Source: Plazaster borealis (lineage: Eukaryota; Echinodermata; Asteroidea; Forcipulatida; Labidiasteridae). Taken from it: a stretch of 64,000 bases of DNA. The position numbers were made by a program, and so were the translations under genes. The notes beneath the pieces are model-generated. The model was not told the DNA's origin. It saw only the letters and a list, made by a program, of their open reading frames with translations, and did not search any database. Each line of letters starts with the position of its first letter. The first letter of the stretch is position 1. The DNA is taken from assembly GCA_021014325.1 (NCBI GenBank), contig CM037459.1, positions 1,364,001 to 1,428,000 on the forward strand. The letters run 5' to 3'. This document shows positions 47,801-59,800 of the stretch, in pieces.

Positions 47801-50800
47801 GTATCCGAAACAGGCTGCCTGCGCATTCACGGTTATATCTTTTAAACGTGTAGCCGTTTCTGAAACAGTTGGCGACCCGTGTAACAGCAGTTTCATAAAC
47901 AACATTTCAAGTAAAAAACCTGTTTACACAACCGGCATGTGATCAAAAACATTGAATCTCTTCATTCTTCATTGCAGCATTTTGACTTTGCGCAATCACC
48001 CATCGCAAAAGCGAGCATGCGCAATCGATTCGTGTGGAACGCCCCCTAGCGTTCAATGTTTCTTACAAATATTGCTGCACGCAAAGTTGTATTGAAATAA
48101 CAAAGACTACAAGAGTTACCTAAAAGAAAGAAATTTTATTTTAAAACACGAATGCTTTCACTAAGAGTTATTCCAGACCATTAAAACTAATCCAGGTACA
48201 ATGTATTTCCAAGATAATTAACGATGAAGTGACAAATCGGACCCGGGCCCCATGGCTAGCTGGCAAATTGTGCCGTGATTGCGCAAGCGTCAAAGACTGC
48301 CATGATATTGGAATCCTAACCGAGAGAGGACGTTCTAATAGGGTTTTCGTTAAAAGGCATTGGATTGGAATAAGTTATATACCATCGTGTTCCTTATCAA
48401 ATTTATTAGTATGAAAAACACATTTTTGTTACTGTGACGTCATCAGGTGTCAAATTACGGTAATTCAAAGCTTTAATTAGTTAATCTTTGCAGCACCATA
48501 TCTGAAGAAGACCAAAGCCGATTTTCAAACTTTTTTCAGTTATAGACTCCCTGGGCATTGGAGATTAGCCTTGGGTTATCGTGACACCATGTTGACCTTT
48601 TGTTCCGGGTCAACCGGAAGTGGGACCATATCTCAAGAAGTACACACCCGATTTTCAATTTATTTTCAGTTATAGACCCTTAGAGCATTGAAGATTAAAC
48701 TTGGGTTACCGTGACTTCATATTGACCTTAACTTCCGGGTCAACCGGAAGTGGGACCATATCTCAAGAACTACACAACCGATGTTCAATTTCTTTTCAGT
48801 TATAGATCCTTTGAGCATTGAAGATTGAACTTGGGTTACCGTGACTTCATATTGACCTTAACTTCCGGGTCAACTAGAAGATAGACCATATCTCAAGAAC
48901 TACACAGCCAATTTTCAATTTATTTTCAGTTTTAAACCTGTTGAGCATGTAAAAAAAACACGGAACAGCTTTGTGTTTGTTCACAAACACTTAAAGTCTA
49001 GTTATTATTATTATTCTTTCTATCCGCCTAAATCCCCATAGCATTTGAACACAATTTTGTTTAATTCCTAAAAAAAACTTAGTGAATATGAAAGACTTAA
49101 ATCTTATATCATAAGGAAGCTTATGTCATGAAGTTGTTGTAAAATCTAATTAGCTTAAATTAATTAATTGGTTTACTTAGTTATAATGACATGAATATTT
49201 AATTAGCAAATCTTATTACCACCATATCTCAAAAAATATACCCCCGATCGTCAAACTTTTTTCAGTTTTAGACTTCTGGGATAATGTAGATGTGCTTGCC
49301 GGCCTAAAATGCAGAACGGCGTCATCATGACGTCATTAATTGGGCATTTTCACCCGTGTTCAAAACACATAAGAGAAAGTAAAAAACAAATCCGACTTCC
49401 TGAAACATAATTTTTCAATGAAGTATAAATTTTAGTGACCTAAAAGAAAGAAATCTTTTTTAAAACACGAACGCTTTCACTAAGAGTTATTCCAGACCAT
49501 TAAAACTAATCAAGGTACAATGTATTTCCGAGATAATTAACGATGAAGTGACAAATCGGACCCCATGGCTAGCTGGCAAATTGTGCCGTAATTGCGCAAT
49601 CACGGCTAGGCGTCAATGACTGCCGTGATATTGGAATCCTAACCGAGAGAGGATAATTATACGTACGTTCTAATAGGGTTTTCGTTAAAAGGCATTGGAT
49701 TGGGATAAGTTACATACCATCGTGTACCTTATCAAATTTATTAGTATGAAAAAAACATTTTTGTTACTGTGACGTCATCAGGTGTCAAATTACGGTAATT
49801 AAAAGCTTTAATTAGTTAATCTTTGCAGCACCATATCTCAAGAAGTACTCAGCTGGTTTTCAAACTTTTTTCAGTTTTAGACTCCTTGGGCATTGGAGAT
49901 TAGACTTGGGTTACCGTGAACCCATGTTGACCTTTAGTTCCGGGTCAACCGGAAGTGGGACCATATCTCAAGAACTACACAACTGATTTTCAATTTCTTT
50001 TCAGTTATAGATCCTTTGAGCATTAAAGATTGAACTTCGGTTACCGTGACCCCGGGTTGACCTTTACTTCCGGGTCAACCAGAAGTGGGACCATATTTCA
50101 AGAAGTACACAGCCAATGTTCAATTTCTTTTCAGTTATACATCCTTTGAGCATTAAAAATTGAACTTCGGTTACCGTGACCCCTTGATGACCTTTACTTC
50201 TGGGTCAACCGGAAGTGGGACCATATCTGAAGAAGAAACACACCCGATTTTCAGTTTCTTTTCAGTTATAGACCCTTTGAGCATTGAAGATTGAACTTGG
50301 GTTACCGTGACCCCATGTTGACCTTTACTTCTGGGTCAACCGGAAGTGGGACCATATCTCCAGAACTACACAACCGATTTTCAATTTCTTTTCAGTTATA
50401 GACTCCTTGGGCATTGGAGATTAGCCTTGGGTAACCGTGACCCCATGTTGACCTTTACTTCCAGGTCAACCGGAAGTGGGACCATATCTCAAGTACTACA
50501 CAACCGATTTTCAAACTTTTTTCACTAATAAACTCCTTGGGTATTGGAGATTAGCCTTAGGTAACCGTGACCCCATGTTGACCTTTACTTCCGGGTCAAC
50601 CGGAAATGGGACCATATCTCAAGAACTACACAGCCAATGTTCGAATTCTTTTCAGTTTAAAACCTTTGAGCATGTAAAAAAAACACGGAACAGCTTTGTG
50701 TTTGTTCACAAACATCTAATGTCTAGTTATTATTATTATTATTTCCTTCTCCCAAAAGCCCATAGGTTTAACCAGGGCATTTTTTTTCAAGCAAAAGTCA

Positions 50801-53800
50801 TACTTGGCTTAGTATAAAAGAGTTAGATCCTATATCATATTGAAGCTTAGGTCTTGAAGTACTGGCGAAATGTAATAAGCTTAAATTAATTAATTAATTA
50901 ACTAAGTTATAATGACATGAATATTTAATTAGCCAATCTTTAGACCACCATATCTCAAAAAATATACCCCCAATCGTTAAACTGTTTTCAGTTTTAGACT
51001 TCTGGGATAATGTAGATTAATTTGCTGGCCTAAAATACAGAAAGACGTCATCATGACGTCATTTATTGGGCGTTTTCACCCGTGTACAAACACATGGGGA
51101 TTGTGAAAACAAATCCGACCTCTAGAAATATAATTTTTCAATTAAGCTCAAATTTAACGTCCTAGAGTACACAAATGTTTCTTAAAACAAGACAGATTTT
51201 ATTGAAGGTCAGTTTTAAAGCATCAAAACTTATTAAAACATAGTCAGTCGAGAAATAAAACAATTATCAGGCAATTTTAACGCCATGGGTACACTGCCTA
51301 GAATTTGATATGTGTTCATAATTACACGAAAATTAGTGAATTTCTAAACTTTTTAAACGATTGAGGGCGCTATACGAGTTTAACAAGTGCAATTATTTGC
51401 TTTTTTCAACTCGCGATCAAGTCCTAAACCCTTTATGACCCGTGTTGTTGCGTTTTTTGTAGAATATACATAGAGTCATCATTCCTGTCGCCGACTGACA
51501 CAAGTTCACTCACAACAATCGAGCATTATTTGTCTGGCTCTCAGCGCAGCGTCTTGTGACCGCTCAAATCAGATCGTTATTCAGGTTTCAGCGTGGACGT
51601 GAAAAATAGACCACCGTGTTCTGAGACTATGTGCCGGCGTGGTAGACTTGTCTTCTTATGCAAAGGCATTACTTCAGGAAACCGCCGTGTAGCAAAAAGA
51701 AAAAAATACTGGTGGTTTCAATAAAGCAATAAAAAGAACGGCCAGTGTTGGATTTGGGGGTGTGAAGAGCCAAAATTACATAACACTCATATCCCATATG
51801 AATTTACTGTTTTAGCCAAACACAAGAATTGTTACATTTACGATTTTAATACAACAGCATTAGCTTTACATGCATTTACAGTTTTTTTTTAGTAAACCCG
51901 TAACCGTTCTGAAACGGTCAGTTACATGTGTAAAGCCCGGTTCATACTGTGACCAAGCTAAAAAGGCAGAAGACATTGGAAAGAGAAACAATTCCAAGTT
52001 TGTTTGAATCTGAGGTGGTTTTTATTACATCCAAAACAATATTTACTAAATAAAGTCAAAATCACAACAATGATCAGAAATAAAAGTGACGGAGGGCATA
52101 ATTTGCCTCCCTTTGTTATAAGAAGTTCCAAATTTAAAGCAAAATAAATATCGAATAAAGTTCACTTAAATAAAGTTAAGTTTAGGCTACACGTAAATTG
52201 ATGGGGGTCAAAACAACACCTGTAAGGATAAAAACAAAGTTTGTTACTGAAACCCTTACGTTACATGTTTTATCTGACGACGAATTCCAGTTCGACAGAA
52301 AGCACTTGTTTGTTCAAAGCACAACCAATAATTTCCATTGACGCATGTAATCGCCTGTAATTAGTTGGAATGAAGTACTCGTTTCTAAAATACAGTGGAA
52401 CTGCACCATTTCATGTTCTTGCGAGTGAATATTGAACAAATATTATTGTAAATAGCTTTTGTTCTGTCAAGTGACTGTAATAAATAATTAAGGTGGTCTT
52501 TAGTCCATATAAAACATCTAGCCCTTACCTTTAATTAAGGTGTTGTTTGATGATCCACACCTTCCTCTATAAGAGTGGTGGAAATATTGTCGAATCAAAT
52601 ACCAAGCTACAAATCAATAAATACACAACACTATGACTAAATGAATAATGAAAATGTATTTAAAAGTTCTTCAGGACGCAGTCCTGGATTTGAATTGAAA
52701 CTTATAATTGAAATATAACTTCAGAGACCGTGCGATTTAAATCGTTGCACGTGTTCCAAACTGGCGGCCGCACAAAGTTCTGTCTTACACAAAGAATTTG
52801 GGAATAGCCTTCAAATACATTTGTAGCCTGCAACCCTCTCATTTACCACAATTTAATACGATACACTAAACAGGTAAGCCCAGGGTACATGTAAGACTAC
52901 GAATCATTTCTTATCTGCGCGAGTCATGTCTAGCAAATTTCTATTTCGGGGTGAACGATAACCCAATTCTTTTACTGCAAATAACTTCCCACAAATAACA
53001 CAAGACACTCACCCAAAATGTCGAGAACAGTTGTTGGAAAGAAGCTAGAGCTGGTTGTCTGAATACTTCAACAAAATGAACCACAAAATTTGAATTGAAC
53101 CAAGAAAACTTAAGGAGCGAAAAGGTTTAGCTCTTGTCGCCGTGGCTCGTGGTGCCGGAATGGCCCTCACACACCACACGGGGCACGAGAAACCCACTAC
53201 ACATGGTCCCACGGTTCATTGCGTGCAGTATTCAGATGCGAATCGATGCAAGTATATACGTAACTGACTGGCAAGTAATTTGAATAAGTCGGTCGGTCAC
53301 AGTATAAAATCACATTGCGAAAATAGCTTTGTTGTGATCTTAACTCAAAGACAATGAATGGGAAGAACTTCGCGTGCGAACGGAATGCCCAGTATTTCCC
53401 ATTTGTCAATGGTGTGCTGAGCGCCTGGCCCGCAAACAGGTAACATGTTCTAGCCTAGAATATAAGCTCCTCAAAGCATGTGGTTCAGTTCATCATTTAA
53501 TCTGTCAAGCCCCTATATTGAATATGTACGTAACCGACTGGCAAGTAATTTGAATAAGTCGGTCGGTTACAATACTTCCAGCGAATGCAAATGCGAAGTG
53601 AATATTGACGTCACAAATTCGCAACGAATAATTCGCAAGAGTTGAACCGGGCTTAACCGTTCGCAGTTATTATAGTCCAACTTTCGCTACACTTTTTGAG
53701 GTTGATTTTTTTGACAAATTTCGTGACACTTTTTGAGGTTAATTTGTTAACATTATTTTATCCGAACTGTAATAACGCAGATGTTTAACCGGTTGATCGG

Positions 53801-56800
53801 ATGGTTAACCGTGTGACCGTCACGGGTAGGCTTACAAAGCCTGAGCATTTACAGTTGTTTTTCTAATTGTTTAACCGTATCTGAAATGGTTGGTAACACG
53901 AGTTTCATTTAAAAAAAAACCCATTAACACAACCACTCAAACGATAAAAACATTGGGTCTTCATTGCAACATTTTGACTTTGCGCAATCACCCTGCAAAA
54001 TAAACGATCATGTGCAATCGATTTGTTGTGCAACGCCCTCTAGCGTTCGATTTTTCTTGAAACTAATGCCGCACGCAAAGTAATGAAATAACGAAGCCTT
54101 AAGCCTGTAAATTGGAAACGATAAGGGTGTGTGTGGCATGGGATCGTTTGCTGTGCAAATTGTGATCGGAATTATTTTGGTCAGCATTTCGCAGCACTTT
54201 TCTAGTGAATTTTTCAACATTTATCCGAACCATAATATCGTGAACGTTTAACCGTTAGATCTGTCACTTAACCGTGTAACCGCCACAGGCTGCCTGCGCA
54301 TTCACGGTTATTTTTTTTAAACTAGTAGCCGTTTCTGAAACAGTTGGCGACCTGTGTAACAGCAGTTTCATAAACAACGTTTCAAGTAAAAAAAACCTGT
54401 TTACACAACCGGCATGTGATCAAAAACATTGAATCTCTTCATTCTTCATTGCAGCATTTTGACTTTGCGCAATCACCCATCGCAAAAGCGAGCATGCGCA
54501 ATCGATTCGTGTGGAACGCCCCCAGCGTTCAATGTTTCTTACAAATATTGCTGCACGCAAAGTTGTATTGAAATAACAAAGACTATGAGGGTGCACCCCA
54601 CTAATTCAACTCCCATAGCATTCAGTGCAAAAGGCTAAATATTCAAAAATACACGAAAAATACTTAAAAGTCTCACAGCTTTTTACAGTAAAGGGAAAAG
54701 TATTAATTGACTCTTGAACTTTTATTCTCTGCTCAATTTAATATGGGGAGTCCCTGGTCCCGTCGAGTTATTCTCCCTCCAAATCAAAACACCCCTACAC
54801 CGGTGTAATTTTCCAAACGTCCGAGCATCAATCTTGAAAAATGTCCCTACACCTCTCGGCAAATAGGACCAGTTTTTCAGGGCCTATGTCATCCAAAATA
54901 CCTCAAGTTGAAAGTCAACAACCCCAGGTTACAATTGGGCAACATTTTTACACTCTACCCCTTTTATTGGGCTCTCAAATCTGTATAATATAGGATATTT
55001 TGAGGGCCTACAAAATATTCATGAGCTCGACGCTCTGTTTTCTCCATATTTAGTATAGAGGAATTATTTTTACAGTTTGACTGGAAACCACATTCAGGAT
55101 ATTAGGAATATTGTCAAGAACATATTTCTTCAGGAAAATTTGAATTTGTTTAATCCGTTGAGAAATGGCAGGCTTAAACAAACAAACCACTCCTATGGTG
55201 TTTTGTGTACATTTTCAAATGAATGAGCATGCCTGATGGTGATACAAACACACATTAGATATTTCCTCTCATGTAATATGTTTCTTCCATTTGAACTACC
55301 CACAGAGTTTTTGCTCTGTCTGTAAATTCCTTGACAATATATCCTACGGTTCTGATGAAACATTTTGAGAATGTGTTGTTTTTCTTTAAATTTAACCTTT
55401 AGGATCCCTGGTGATAGCAACGGAGGGGCGGGCAATGGGCAAATGAACTGGAGAATTTACAGTTGAGGGCTTTAAACCATTCTTATACCCAGTGCAATAA
55501 TTGTTTCATATTCCAAGTAGAAAAATAGGTAGGGTTAGGTTTCAAGTTAGAGTTAGGTAAGGGTTTATCCTCAATCAGCAGACAATTTAAGTTTTGGAAC
55601 AAACAAAGGGTCTCAAATTTAGGCCTACATGTGTTCCTGTAGTGGCCTCACCAGAACAATGCCCCTCACTTATTACTGGCAAACGGGTGGACCAGTGTAT
55701 ATGTCTATGTAGGCCTATTTCTATAGATCAAAGAGAGTGGTCAAAGAGAGTGGAGCTCCAGAATTGGATGGGTGGGGTTGTAATTAAAACCTGCATACAC
55801 TAACAACTTGGACAATTCAGGATCACTGACTTTCTAAAGAATTTGTAAAGACACAAATGGGGTGACATCTGGGTGAGAAAGAAAACTGAATGACTAACAG
55901 AAAGCTACACTTCTGCCTGGGAGAAAGTTCTGTTAGCTTCTCACTTACACAGTTCAATATGGGGCTGGTTGGACGTGGAATCTACAAAAGAAAAAGGATG
56001 GCTCAAAAAACAAGAACACTGGGCCCCCTGCCAAAGCTGAAAGTGAGACATGAACCCCAAGTGAGAAACTCACCAACTGTCTACATCAGGCCATCAAAGG
56101 ATCATCTTGATTTGGCTTTCACTAGAGATGAGCAGGGTTTTTTCAATCAAAACCCAATGCAGAGTTACCCACCAGACCTGTCATGGTACTTCGACCCACA
56201 TATGCTGAAACGACCCCTGTTGAGGAAATCCAACACAAGAGTGGAGTTGCACTTCAGAAAATGCCTAACAAACTCCATCTCAAGAGTGAGGATGATCACC
56301 AGGAAGAAGAAGGAGGAGGCTACAGGTTTGTCAAAGTCAATTCTGCAGTAAATTTAGGAGTGGATGCTGCACTAGATCACCAACGAGCAAATCCTGAATG
56401 CAATGGTCGTCCCCAACTTGACGCTGGTGCAGAGGAACGTCGAGGTCTTGCCGTGGCCGAGATGATGTCATGCCGAAAGTGTGGGTTCCACACCGACAAG
56501 AAAACTGTACACAGAAATACAGGAGAGGACGACGAACTGCCGTCCCAAACATGGCGTTCCAAGTTGGCCTACACAATACTGGGATTGGAGCTGCTGGTGC
56601 AAGGAGACTTCTATCTGCGATGGATACAGCCGTTCCCTCACAAAACGCCCTGCAGAAAAGTGCAAACAGAGTAGGTGCTATTTTGACAATTGAAAACGAA
56701 GAAGACATGGCAGAAAAGAGAAGGCTCGTGAAAGACGTTCACGAATTACAAGGCTACGAAGGGAGAGTGGAGTGGCCGTTGAAATAGATCGACAGTACAA

Positions 56801-59800
56801 CAATCCGCTGAGAAACTGTCGCAAAAAACACAAACGAGAGATGTCGTTTGTGAAAATGTGACTACAAAAAAACATTGTGATGTTCAACCATGAATCCAAA
56901 CTCTGCAAACAATGTTCAACCTCCTTAGACAAAAAGGACACAAACCTAGAAATGCAACATGCACCGCCACTAAAGAAACTGTTGAACTGTAAGGAGCCAC
57001 TTAAAATAAATAGAGTCACAACTGATGCCGATGGGTGTCTTGCACATGGCATTAGTACATTTATGCACACACAGGCAGGTATGGAGACTGAACATTTGCT
57101 AGACCCCCCTCATCTTAATAGATCTCTTTGTGCAGCCATAAGTCGTGCTAAATTCAGCACAGATATGTTTCCGGGCAAAACCAAAAAGAAAAGTCTAAAT
57201 TGCAAGACAGATTTGCCGATGATGTCAGCCATAGGGCTCAGGCCGAGGCTGGTTCAATCCTTAACCAAAATGCAGCAATTGCAATTCCTGAATGTTACAT
57301 GGGAAACCATGATCTGTGCAAAAGACATCTCACATTACATCAGAAATACAAATTTCCATACCTGCCTGCTAGTGCTCGGGAAAAATTTAAATTGTCTAAA
57401 CATGATAAAGAGACAGTCATCAAACTTTTGGACAAACGACTTGGCAGAATCCATGAACCATGCATTTTCAGTCACAAGGTCAATAACGGTCATGCAAACT
57501 CGATAGTAAAAAAATGTAAATCTGCTGGGTGTCCATTAACTGTTGGCTCCCCAGCTGCTAAGGCCCTTTCTGAAATGGATAAGAAACAGAAATATTACTC
57601 TGACAGGCTTCACAACAACTGTACAAGAAAGGGCAACTAGAACCAAATTTTCAAAACGATTGGCACAATATTCAAAACGAACACAGTTATAGCAAACGTT
57701 GCCCACCATGAACAGATGAATGAATGAATGATTAATGATTGAAAGTGGTAGATAATTTGAACAAAAAAACTTCTCACTTCTATAAGCATTCAGGGGTACA
57801 CACCGTCACCTCACAATTTCCTTTTCTCCGACATATTTTTTTTTTCTTGTTTTTTGTGGCGGGGGCCTAGAGATAAATGCTCAAAACAAACGCACAATGA
57901 ATGATGGCACAAATGGCTTACATCACATCCGTTGGGCAAGTTTGGAGTTTGTATGCATGCCATGCCAGCCTGTGTGCATGAATCATTGTGTGCGTTTGTT
58001 CGATCCGGGGACCTGGATATTTACGAACCCATAATTCCTCCTGGAATAGCCCCGCCACATCATACAACCCGGCCAATAGCCCCATAACTTTACCTATCCA
58101 GGCTTCCATTTTGTCAGTTTGTTTATATGCAGTGTTTCATGTGTACAACCAGTGTTTACAATTTTCAGTATGTGGCTTGAAGTTCAACCTTGAAAGCAAT
58201 TTCCCACATTTAAAAATCAGAAAATGAAAGGTTGATTTTTTGAAGCAGTTTTGAGCAGTCAAAGGTGATTTATACACAAAACATTTACTCCCCAAAACTG
58301 CCAAAACAACACATGCCGACTGGGGTGAGATCCACCATTTTGTAAGATTTAACGTAACTTTTTACTGTAAATGAACTGTTTTGAAATAAAATTATCACTT
58401 GATTGAAAAAGCTTCTGTATCACATTGATTGTCAGCTAACAAATTATTGTAAACAATGACACGTTTAAAACCCTAAGTAAATAAAAAAATATGGCCGACA
58501 CCATCATGCTTATAGGGTGCACCCCACTAATTCAACTCCCATAGCATTCAGTGCAAAAGGCTAAATATTCAAAGTCTCACACTTTTACAGTAAAAGGGAA
58601 AAGTATAATTGACTCTTGAACTTTTATTCTCTGCTCAATTTAATATGGGGGTCCCTGGTCCTGTCGAGTTATTCTCTCTCCAAAAAAAACACCCCTACAC
58701 CGGTGTAATTTTAAAAACGTCCGAGCATCAATCTAGAAAAATGTCCTCACCTCTCTAAATAGGACCAGGACCAGTTTTCAGGGCCTATGTCATCCAAATA
58801 AAAAGGGAAGTCAACAACAACCCCCCCCCATTACACAATTGGGCAACATTTTACACTCTACCCCTTTTATTGGGCTCTCAAATCTGTATAATATAGGATA
58901 TTTTGAGGGCCTACAAAATATTCATGAGCTCGACGCTCTGTTTTCTCCATATTTAGTGGGGTGCACCCATGAGAGTTACCTAAAAGAAGAAAATTTTATT
59001 TTAAAACACGAATGCTTTCACTAAGAGTTATTCCAGACTATTAAAACTAATCAAGGTACAATGTATTTCCAAGATAATTAACGATGAAGTGACATATCGG
59101 ACCCCATGGCTAGCTAGCCTTGATCAAGGCGTTGGTGTTTTTTTCTCAATTTTATTGCATTGTTTTCATTTTTATTTTATTTGCGTCGCGCTACCCACCC
59201 GAGCTACCAACCCGAGCTACCATCCCGAGCTACCAACCCGAGCTACCAACCCGAGCTACCAACCCGTGCGCGTGCTCGTGTGAGCTGTATGCGCCACTCA
59301 CCAAATCAACGCCTTGACGGTTCTGTCTCGAAGTCGATGACTCAGTACTATAATGCGCGCGAAAGGCGAGACCCCATTGGTCAGTGGCGGAAGTCTTGTT
59401 TACTCATTCTTATGAATATGCATGCAGAATCCAGATGTGGCTACTGCACTGGCGCGCCGGTTTGAATTTGGGAATACTTTTTTATAATAATATCTATCTA
59501 TGGTTGCGTATTCTCCTCAGCTGAGCAAGACAGACAATGAGGGCATGGCAGGAATTAAACAAAAACAAAATGAGGTTGCGTGGATCGTTGTTATACATAC
59601 ATTACATACACCATTTTCCAGCAGGAAGACGCTTTTCTGATGTGTTTTTCGTGGTGACGTAAGGCCCGATTGACCATCTCCTGAATCATTGTTGGTGCAT
59701 TCATTGGAGGTAGAATATACAAAACAAAGACCTCAATAAACTACCATTATTGATTGTTTCATCATGAAGGCATATAGCTCATTGCACTTTTTATATCATT

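Larger units (their letters stand above)
45347..49001 (+). mobile_element. Helentron family 2, first unit
   Basis: Five 5' hairpins lead into the body (CTGCCTAAATCCCCATAGC at ~45692, paired CRE-like palindromes, duplicated internal segments 47340-48110) and a 130-bp array (48540-48950). The 3' end has CGGAACAGCT (inverse of the 5' AGCTGTTCCG), hairpin GTGTTTGTTCACAAACAC and final CTAG at 48998-49001, followed by TT. No Rep/helicase frame was seen. A Harbinger-like MITE (46986-47181) is embedded. Confidence 0.8.
54589..58968 (+). mobile_element. 4.4-kb transposase-bearing element flanked by direct MITE copies
   Basis: ATGA flanks it on both sides (54585-54588 and 58969-58972), and unit 1 (GACTACAAGAGTTACC near 48105) gives the empty site. 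The left 465 bp (54589-55053) and right 454 bp (58515-58968) are direct copies of the GGGTGCACCC MITE; the left lacks its final GTGGGGTGCACCC. Between them is a decayed transposase gene (55890-57640). The outer ends form GGGTGCACCC inverted repeats. Superfamily unknown; 4-bp duplications occur in several DNA transposon groups. Confidence 0.65.

Noticed and set aside
50346..50817. 60- and 113-residue frames with repeated GPYL...YTTDFQ
   Set aside because: They lie in the 130-bp minisatellite; 130 is not a multiple of three and frames shift between units.
56337..57070. Minus-strand frames of up to 130 residues opposite the transposase
   Set aside because: They are antisense shadows; the + strand frames carry the coherent motif order.
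54589..58968. LTR retrotransposon (direct terminal repeats)
   Set aside because: The terminal units move alone as TIR MITEs, do not start TG or end CA, and the gene inside resembles a DNA transposase with no reverse transcriptase.
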